This document shows positions 7,970-13,422 of a DNA stretch of 13,422 bases, in pieces. The stretch's first letter is position 1; each line of letters opens with the position of its first letter. Under the pieces are notes generated by a model. The model did not search any database and was not told where the DNA came from. It saw only the letters and a program-made list of their open reading frames with translations. The DNA is from Euperipatoides rowelli (Eukaryota; Onychophora; Udeonychophora; Euonychophora; Peripatopsidae), in NCBI GenBank assembly GCA_003024985.2, contig PXIH01S0010881.1. One strand, given 5' to 3'. The position numbers were made by a program, and so were the translations under genes.

Positions 7970-8253
7970 CAGTGGTTCGCAACTTGTGGTCCAGGGACCA
8001 CAAGTGGTCCCTGGAGCATTATCTGGTGGTCCCTGGCTGTTTTATCAATTTAAAAAAAAAATCCTACATTTTTAGTTTGGCAACTAATCAATAACTTGTG
8101 TAATTGATTATATGCATATTCTTCCCCCCCCCCCAAAAAAAAAGGTCATCCAATAATTATATCTATGTGTGTGTGTGTGTGTGAGATGGTGGTCCGCAAC
8201 TTCTATGTAGTTGGAAAAGTGGTCCTCACATGTAAAAAGAATGGCAGCCGTTG
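7970..8253. mobile_element. Non-autonomous hAT element (MITE), 284 bp
   Basis: The left end CAGTGGTTCGCAAC matches the common hAT terminal motif CAGTGGTTCTCAAC. The right end reads CAACGGCTGCC inward on the minus strand, a weaker match. Flanks are 8-bp duplications, ATCTAGAG at 7962-7969 and TTCTAGAG at 8254-8261 (7 of 8), fitting the hAT target pattern nTCTAGAn. The heptamer GTGGTCC or its complement occurs six times (7986, 7995, 8004, 8026, 8189, 8219), and two overlapping palindromes near the left end (7983-8004, 7991-8014) use it. There is no transposase, so movement would need an autonomous hAT. It has since gained C11-A9 (8124-8143) and (TG)9 (8166-8183) tracts. Confidence 0.85.
8124..8183. 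repeat. C11-A9 tract and (TG)9 microsatellite inside hAT MITE
   Basis: Eleven C then nine A at 8124-8143, and nine TG units at 8166-8183. Both lie inside the hAT element and are expected to vary in length. Confidence 0.85.
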
Positions 8254-8261
8254 TTCTAGAG
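8254..8261. repeat. hAT target-site duplication, right copy
   Basis: TTCTAGAG, partner of 7962-7969; it fixes the right border of the element at 8253 although the terminal inverted repeat itself is degraded. Confidence 0.8.
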
Positions 8262-9955
8262 CATGAAAAAAAAGGAAATATCAAAAAATGGGTTATTTTA
8301 CAGGTGAGCACTAATAAATTTCAATTGGATTAATAATCTCACTATTTGATACGGTGTACAATGAATACTACCAGTCTGGACGATAAGCTTGGGCTTTCTA
8401 CTGCAAGGCTCATTCATACTTTTACAGAACAGGTCTCAAATTCATTTTAATCTATCTCATAAACATATGCGTAAAGTTGATCATAGTTTTCTGCAGGGTT
8501 GAGTCTGTAACCAATGAAATTGTTCTATACAATATCCAATCATATTCCTTGTCTTATTTCCAACAGTTGTTATGGTTTTTTTAGTTTTATGTATCAAAAT
8601 GAATTCCATTAAACGTCTAGTATTGTGTAAATATTTTAGTTTTACTTTATTTTATTGCTTTACAAAAATTAATTTTCAAATACAATGTTATCAAACAAAA
8701 TCAATTGGGACAAAAACAGTGGTGGGTCTACTCTACTTATAAAGCCAAAGATATGATTGGTTTAAAGGCTAGTCAGATGAAGTTCAAACAGATAGGTTCG
8801 CGTAAAAGTTAGAACTTTTTTTAAATAAATACGGATAACGAAGTATGGCTATCTATCTTTTAATTGTGCATGTCGAACTGCAGAAGTACAAATGATCTTA
8901 CGTAAAGCTATCTGTTTTTACGCAATAGACAAGTATCGTATAGAAGCATACATGATTGACACGTTTTCTTTTTTTAAATATAATGGTAAAATTAAATTGA
9001 CATTATAAAAAAAATGATTTGAAATGTAAAAAGTGAAGGAATTTTTTTTTTCCCTAGATCTATTTACCAATACAGTATGTTTGTTAGATTAGTTTCTTCG
9101 GAAATGATTATCCAGTGAAATGAATTAAATGGCATTGATTTTCTACATGGCTTTTTGTCAAGTGCAACTTAAAATTCCTTTAATGTATTTAATATACCAA
9201 ACAGATCGTTCTTATAAGATATCCTTTCTAGATTTGTTTTTTTTTAATTGTCACGCTCTGAAATGTCCATTCATGGATTACTAAACAGTATTTTCTCCTT
9301 AGTTAGAACTTTTAACATGGATCAACAAACTCAAATTTAAATTAGATGAAAAACCAAGTAATACTTTGGTGTTTTCATTTAAGTTTAATCTACATTTATT
9401 TTATATTTCTAAGAAATCAACGAATGACTTTTAACATTCATATAAATAAAAATGAAATTCAGATTTTCAAATAAAAGTTATTCTATTTGAAACCTTACAT
9501 AATTAATTTAAAAGGGTGTGGTTTTATGCCTATTTTATCTCCTAACGCCACAAGTGGAAATTATAATTAATAATAAATTTCTTTAAAACTAATTATTTTT
9601 AGAATAATTCAATCTTTTTATTTCATAACAACAAAAAAGCTATAAAGAAAATAAAACCTTGGAAGTTTTTTTTTTTTTTCCATTTGTATGAAGATTAATT
9701 CACAGTCTGTGCCTGACAGCAAACTAACAGAAAAAGTAAGATTGACTCATTAACACTGATTAACAGCCAATCAGATTAATGCTAATATTTTAATTAAGGT
9801 ATACTAATTACCTTATTTATATTCATTTTAATTTGAAATGAAAAGACTGTTCCAAATAACTGAAGGGAGAACCATATAATAATTCCATTAAAGTTCTGCA
9901 TTCAATTCAAACTTAATTAATTTAAAAATAATAAGACAAATAAAAAAAAAAACAT

Positions 9956-10003
9956 CTTAACCGTTCAGTTGGTGAAACAACAGATTTACAATCTGTGTAA
10001 TCT
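9956..10003 (+). pseudogene. tRNA-like fragment, Val(TAC)-like anticodon arm
   Basis: CGTTCAGTTGGTGAAAC resembles a D arm. It is followed after one base by a 5-bp stem ACAGA (9980-9984) and TCTGT (9992-9996) enclosing a 7-nt loop TTTACAA. The loop has T at position 33 and TAC at positions 34-36. The acceptor stem is not evident and the T arm expected after GTAATC is absent, so it is not a working tRNA. It is either the head of another tRNA-derived SINE that has decayed or a tRNA pseudogene. A chance stem-loop is possible. Confidence 0.35.
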
Positions 10004-10304
10004 ATGAATATTTTAATTTATAATATTAAATTTAAGAAAAAAAAGTGTAATATTTTTTTTTCTCCTTTATATCATAAAGAATAACTTACTCATAAAATTT
10101 ATAATATTCAAATTCATTAATTCAAATCAATTGACCCAGTATATCTTTTGGATTCAGTGGTGTATGAATCTTTTTTCTATGCAAATTAATACTTCCAGGC
10201 CTTTATACCATTTAACCCGAAAAATTTGAAAGACACTTGTTTCATAACACTTATGGTTCACCAACAATCACTGGAGGTCCTTTTAATTCAAAACTAACCA
10301 GTAA

Positions 10305-10312
10305 CTTATGAT
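10305..10312. repeat. hAT target-site duplication, left copy
   Basis: CTTATGAT, pairing with CTTATGAG at 11007-11014. Confidence 0.7.
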
Positions 10313-10337
10313 CAGGGCCTTATCCCCATTATCACTG

Positions 10338-10352
10338 TAGGCACAGTGCCTA
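10338..10352. repeat. Perfect palindrome TAGGCAC-A-GTGCCTA in hAT subterminal region
   Basis: Seven-base arms around a single A. GTGCCTA recurs near the right end of the same element (10978-10984), so it is probably a subterminal transposase-binding or structural motif of this hAT family. Confidence 0.6.
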
Positions 10353-10379
10353 GAAACTACAAAATTATTAGGTCTTACA

Positions 10380-10396
10380 AAGGAAGTAAACAATTT
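10380..10396. repeat. SINE target-site duplication, left copy
   Basis: AAGGAAGTAAACAATTT, 17 bp, identical to 10687-10703. It ends where the SINE A tail (T run on plus) begins. Confidence 0.93.
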
Positions 10397-10686
10397 TTTT
10401 TTTTTTACAAAAAATAATTCTCCTCTCCAATGAGAGAAGAGATGTATTTTTTTATTTTTTGAGGTTAATCAAATTAAATACATCAGAAAATTTCAATAAT
10501 ACACCAGAAACATGTTCCTAAGATGTTTACAAGGGCAGCGAACTTGGAAAAACCCAGAGTGAGCTGTTACAGTTAGAGAAAAAACCGTTCCATAATTGCC
10601 CAAGCCGAGACATGAACCTGTACACCTCAGCATATGCCTTCGGTTCATCAAGCGGAAGTGAATCCGCTTGACCAAAGAACCAAGAC
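10397..10686 (-). mobile_element. tRNA-derived SINE, copy 2 (290 bp), inserted in a hAT
   Basis: Flanked by a perfect 17-bp target duplication. On the minus strand it begins GTCTTGGTTC at 10686. The tRNA-like head has A-box-like TTTGGTCAAGCGG (plus 10664-10676) and a degraded B box GGTTCATGTCTC (10607-10618). The body begins TTATGGAAC (10587-10595) and runs to a 3' hairpin (10423-10436, CTCTC-CAAT-GAGAG) and an A tail (T run 10397-10406 on plus). Head, body, hairpin position and total length correspond to the SINE at 6976-7263. The poly(A)-type end suggests mobilisation by a LINE that uses a poly(A) tail; its 3' end does not resemble the CR1-like LINE in this window. I cannot name the family. 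Confidence 0.85.
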
Positions 10687-10703
10687 AAGGAAGTAAACAA
10701 TTT
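10687..10703. repeat. SINE target-site duplication, right copy
   Basis: Identical 17 bp to 10380-10396. It sets the SINE 5' end at 10686. Confidence 0.93.
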
Positions 10704-10826
10704 GAAATACAGAAATCACTAAGGAAAAAATGATTGTGAGATGAAAATTTAATATATCTAAAACTTCAAAATTGGATTACAGAACCAAAAATTGTTTCTA
10801 TGTATTTCATAAAAAATATTCTTTCA

Positions 10827-10940
10827 TCAAGTTCTCCACTCAGCAAAGTCTTTAATAATGTCCTCAAAGTCCAAATTATGAGTAATGTCATTCTCAATAC
10901 ACAGAAGAGCTAAAGATGATAGGTGATCTTGGCTCAGAAT
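10827..10940 (-). pseudogene. hAT transposase C-terminal dimerisation fragment
   Basis: Read on the minus strand, 37 codons from ATT at 10940 to the stop at 10827-10829 give ILSQDHLSSLALLCIEND and then DFEDIIKDFAEW. This is the signature of the hAT dimerisation domain (RL-x2-LALL-IE ... D-x2-I-x-DFA), of the kind found in ZMYM/52-kDa-repressor-like hAT proteins. The frame is closed by a TGA immediately upstream (10941-10943), and the region before it, close to the right terminal repeat, has no catalytic DDE part. It is therefore the tail end of a transposase left after internal deletion of the element. The next residues after DFAEW are R-T, then stop, which is near the usual C terminus. Confidence 0.7.
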
Positions 10941-11006
10941 TCAGTGGGTATTTATCCCTGTTTTTGCACATCACAAAGTGCCTAGGGCATATGAACACCA
11001 GCCCTG

Positions 11007-11014
11007 CTTATGAG
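11007..11014. repeat. hAT target-site duplication, right copy
   Basis: CTTATGAG, one base different from 10305-10312, directly after the terminal GCCCTG. Confidence 0.7.
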
Positions 11015-11312
11015 TAAAATGACTAGTTGACTTATATTTTATTTAAAATCCTTCCATCACAACCTAAACCCTAACAATTAGTAAACAATATAGCCTATAA
11101 GCCCCAACAGTTAGTGGAATAAACCTGCTTGGTCATATTTGATTTTACACCTGTCAGACAAACCATTAACCAATCAATGATCATTTCTGGATTAAATGTA
11201 GCTCCAATGTTTGCTAGATAGATGCTAAACTTCATAACAGCCTTGCATTCATTGTAAAGTGGTAGTTGTCAAAACTCCCAATTTGTAGAACACTTGAAAA
11301 TAAGACTAAGTC

Positions 11313-11627
11313 CAGTGTCACACGGGGCATTTCATTGCCTTCAGTTAACTTGTGTCGATGCAAACAACTTTTAAAGAACATAAGTTTCAGTGTGATGTGC
11401 TTCACTGGAAAGTACGGTGGTTTTGCATTCACCTGTGGTGATCTTCAGAGGTTTTTGGAGGGAAATATAGAGCTTTCTTTAAAAATTGTTGTGGTAACGG
11501 TGGTTTCATTGTTTTTATACAACAATGTAGTTTTAAAAAAATAAACAACACCACAAAGCAACATTCTCTGTTATGTGACACCGATTTTATTTTTCACTGA
11601 ATCTCACTGTGAGTCAACTGAAGGCAA
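11313..11627. repeat. Possible degraded inverted-repeat element
   Basis: Two inverted pairs are visible and they interlock rather than nest. CAGTGTCACA (11313-11322) pairs with TGTGACACCG (11574-11583) at 9 of 10. TTGCCTTCAGTTAACT (11335-11350) pairs with AGTCAACTGAAGGCAA (11612-11627) at 15 of 16. The segment is less AT-rich than its flanks. It contains a 92-codon open frame (11266-11544) with no recognisable protein character. No target duplication fits either pair, so the borders are uncertain. A transposon remnant is the simplest reading; two fused inverted copies of one terminal repeat is another. Confidence 0.4.
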
Positions 11628-13422
11628 CACAGCTTAAGATTATAGCAAAAGAACACTTTGTCAATCCACTAATAGTTGACATGTTGTAGTTCTTTTTGTT
11701 TTATATTTCAGATAAATAAATTTTCCATGTGTGAATAAAACATCTAATATGCTGAAATTTATGGTAATATTTCATGCAAAGTGCAAAAATGTTGCCAATG
11801 TACAAGTGAAAGAAAAGAGCATGTGACTGCTATGGATTCAATCCGTCACTGATTCACAGAAAATAGTAGACTATATTCATTATGGAAGTACAATATAGGA
11901 AAATCAATGTTAAATTGTTAATTCATTAAAAAATTATAATTTGACAACATTTATTTTCATTTGCTTCTAGAAATTTAAAAATAGGATAATAAATGGTACA
12001 TAAACATTTAAACACCTTATTATTACAACAGTATTTTATTGAATAAAAGCATCCTTAATCTATAACAACAATATAGGCACAAATTTATTTTAATATATTA
12101 CCCTTTCCCCTCAACTAATTCTACTAGATTACTGTTATATTAGCAATGTTAAAGTACACACTTAGAAAAATTATCTTTCTATTAACCGATGAGCTTTATA
12201 TACAAATAAAATCTATCCATGCCAGAAAGATGAGCTAATCTGTTGGATAAGATATAGCAGAGTAAAATGGGGGAGGTGAAAGGAGAAGAATGGGATTGGT
12301 AGAGAAAAATAATGCTCACATTCTCATGATTGGTCAATAAATTAGTTCTCTTATTATTACTGAAGAGCCAGTATCCAGGGTAAAGAATACAACAAAACAC
12401 TTTTTGTATAATACTGTAATGTCTAATTTATGAGAGAAAAACTGAAAAATTAATAAATATCCCGGAATGCTTGTTGATATTAGATATAATCAGGGGGAAA
12501 AGGATAAGGTTTTGACTATAAATGATTATATCATTCATTTCTGCTTTATGCATGTTTACTTTACCAGTTGTAATGTGTCCAACTTGTAAACATTTCATAA
12601 TTATTAATATTATATTTCATTAAAAAATATCACTACGTTTCTCTCATACTATAATCACATAATTATGACAATATGTAATGAGTAGTTTTACTATAGTTTA
12701 TAATAGAATCTAGGAATAATAAGTAAGAAAATGTAAAAAAAAAAATGTTAGTGTAAATATATACTGATTATTTGCTTTTTATACATCAACCCACAGAATA
12801 ATCAATTTTAAATGGTTTAATTAATATACCATCTTTAACTGTTTCATTTAAATACATTTTAATGCATAAAAATATTTTACATCTTCTAACAAAAAAAAGT
12901 ATATTATGTCTGTAAACAAAAAAAAAACACGTTTAACAATGTATTACGGTTAATTAAGGGTTAAATGAGTGACATTCAATAATAATCGGTAACTACATTT
13001 AATGTGTAAATTTTGAGAATGAGAAAAAAAATCTTTTATATTTTAAAAATAATAAATCAACCATATGAGAAAAAAATTAGATAGCCTATTTCATTGAGGA
13101 TTTCATGAAACAAAAGCATTTAAACAATGCAGAAAAAATAAAAAGGTTCAACTTAATGTTAGACCACCACATAAATCAATATTTAACATAAGACTATTTG
13201 TACAGAAGAGGAAGACAGAATTTCTGACCATGAAAGCAGGAAGAAACAAAATTTCAGGAAACTAGAAAACATTGTTCTTTGAGTAAATAACCAACATTGG
13301 AGTACTCAAAAAATATTGTTTACCCACTATCTACTTTCAGCAAATATGGATACCAGAAAACTAATCATTTAAAATGGTTTTGTTTAAATTATATGGATTG
13401 AAAGAAGAAAAAAATAGACTGA
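11628..13422. other. AT-rich sequence, nothing recognised
   Basis: Only chance-length open frames, short A and T runs (for example near 12737 and 12920) and a purine-rich stretch at about 12265-12310 on the plus strand were seen. No RNA boxes, transposon ends or coding signatures could be supported. Confidence 0.45.

Larger units (their letters stand above)
8262..10312. other. Long AT-rich stretch, mostly unrecognised
   Basis: I find no gene. Small features: a cluster of CGTAAA-type motifs at about 8803-8925, including an imperfect inverted repeat (8899-8925); a 14-T run at 9666-9679; a hairpin AAGGTA/TACCTT near 9797-9815; and a tRNA-like fragment at 9956-10003, listed separately. No terminal inverted repeats with target duplications were found. 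Confidence 0.45.
10313..11006 (-). mobile_element. Deleted hAT transposon with transposase remnant, split by a SINE
   Basis: The ends are CAGGGC at 10313 and its complement GCCCTG ending at 11006. Flanking 8-bp duplications are CTTATGAT (10305-10312) and CTTATGAG (11007-11014), 7 of 8 identical and fitting the hAT pattern nTnnnnAn. A TAGGCAC motif sits about 25 bp inside the left end (10338-10344), and its complement sits about 22 bp inside the right end (10978-10984). A C-terminal hAT transposase fragment is encoded on the minus strand at 10827-10940. A SINE with its own target duplication splits the element; without it the element is about 387 bp, so most of the transposase gene has been lost. 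The match of the two terminal repeats beyond the first bases is weak. Confidence 0.75.

Noticed and set aside
11063-11075. CCTAAACCCTAAC, resembling telomeric repeat units
   Set aside because: Fewer than two full units; too short to call an interstitial telomere.
11050-11075. Prokaryotic promoters, ribosome binding sites or terminators anywhere in the window
   Set aside because: The window is eukaryotic transposon-rich DNA; stem-loops followed by T runs are explained by LINE and SINE structure or by base composition.
11266-11544. 92-codon open frame on the plus strand
   Set aside because: No domain, signal peptide or conserved motif is visible. It overlaps inverted repeats and an opposite-strand open frame of similar quality, so it looks like chance within a repeat.
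12182-12400. 72-codon minus-strand open frame
   Set aside because: No homology recognised and composition follows the local purine-rich tract; not supportable as a gene.

Overview
This window looks like non-coding DNA from an animal genome. It is very AT-rich, has no intact protein-coding gene, and is built from layered transposable-element relics separated by anonymous AT-rich sequence with homopolymer and microsatellite tracts. The evidence for a metazoan is the combination of a CR1-like LINE whose ORF1 has a 2A-like motif and a PHD finger, tRNA-headed SINEs with A and B boxes, and hAT DNA transposons with 8-bp target duplications. An invertebrate is likely, but the species cannot be fixed from the sequence. 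No exon of a host gene could be supported; the window could be intergenic or intronic.

Layout. (1) From 1 to about 4174, + strand: a nearly full-length but heavily mutated CR1/Jockey-type LINE. It has a 5' leader with a 30-bp tandem repeat (1-70) and an ORF1 relic from an ATG at 162 (decayed 2A-like motif, C4HC3 PHD finger, RNA-binding-like region). The ORF2 relic (about 1220-3940) holds an AP-endonuclease and a reverse transcriptase, both broken by frameshifts and stops. The 3' UTR carries two stem-loops. (2) From 4191 to 4576: a 386-bp, nearly perfect palindrome. (3) From 4577 to 6975: AT-rich DNA with two hairpins (6053-6119, 6276-6335), a TAT microsatellite and a polypyrimidine tract. (4) From 6976 to 7263: a minus-strand tRNA-derived SINE. 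(5) From 7562 to 7657: a 30-bp minisatellite with a 16-G run. (6) From 7970 to 8253: a 284-bp non-autonomous hAT element with a TCTAGA target duplication. (7) From 8254 to 10312: mostly anonymous, with a tRNA-like fragment near 9956-10003. (8) From 10313 to 11006: a deleted hAT transposon that keeps the C-terminal end of its transposase and is interrupted by a second SINE copy (10397-10686) with a perfect 17-bp target duplication. (9) From 11313 to 11627: a possible degraded inverted-repeat element. (10) From 11628 to the end: AT-rich sequence without a recognisable feature.

The elements give a relative chronology. The hAT at 10313 was there before the SINE that landed in it. The LINE is old, with changes in all three frames. 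The palindrome arms still match at roughly 97-98%, so that structure is either young or maintained. The two SINEs belong to one family: they share length, head, body and a 3' hairpin, and the hairpin stems differ in sequence but keep pairing. Nothing in the window forms a working operon or pathway.
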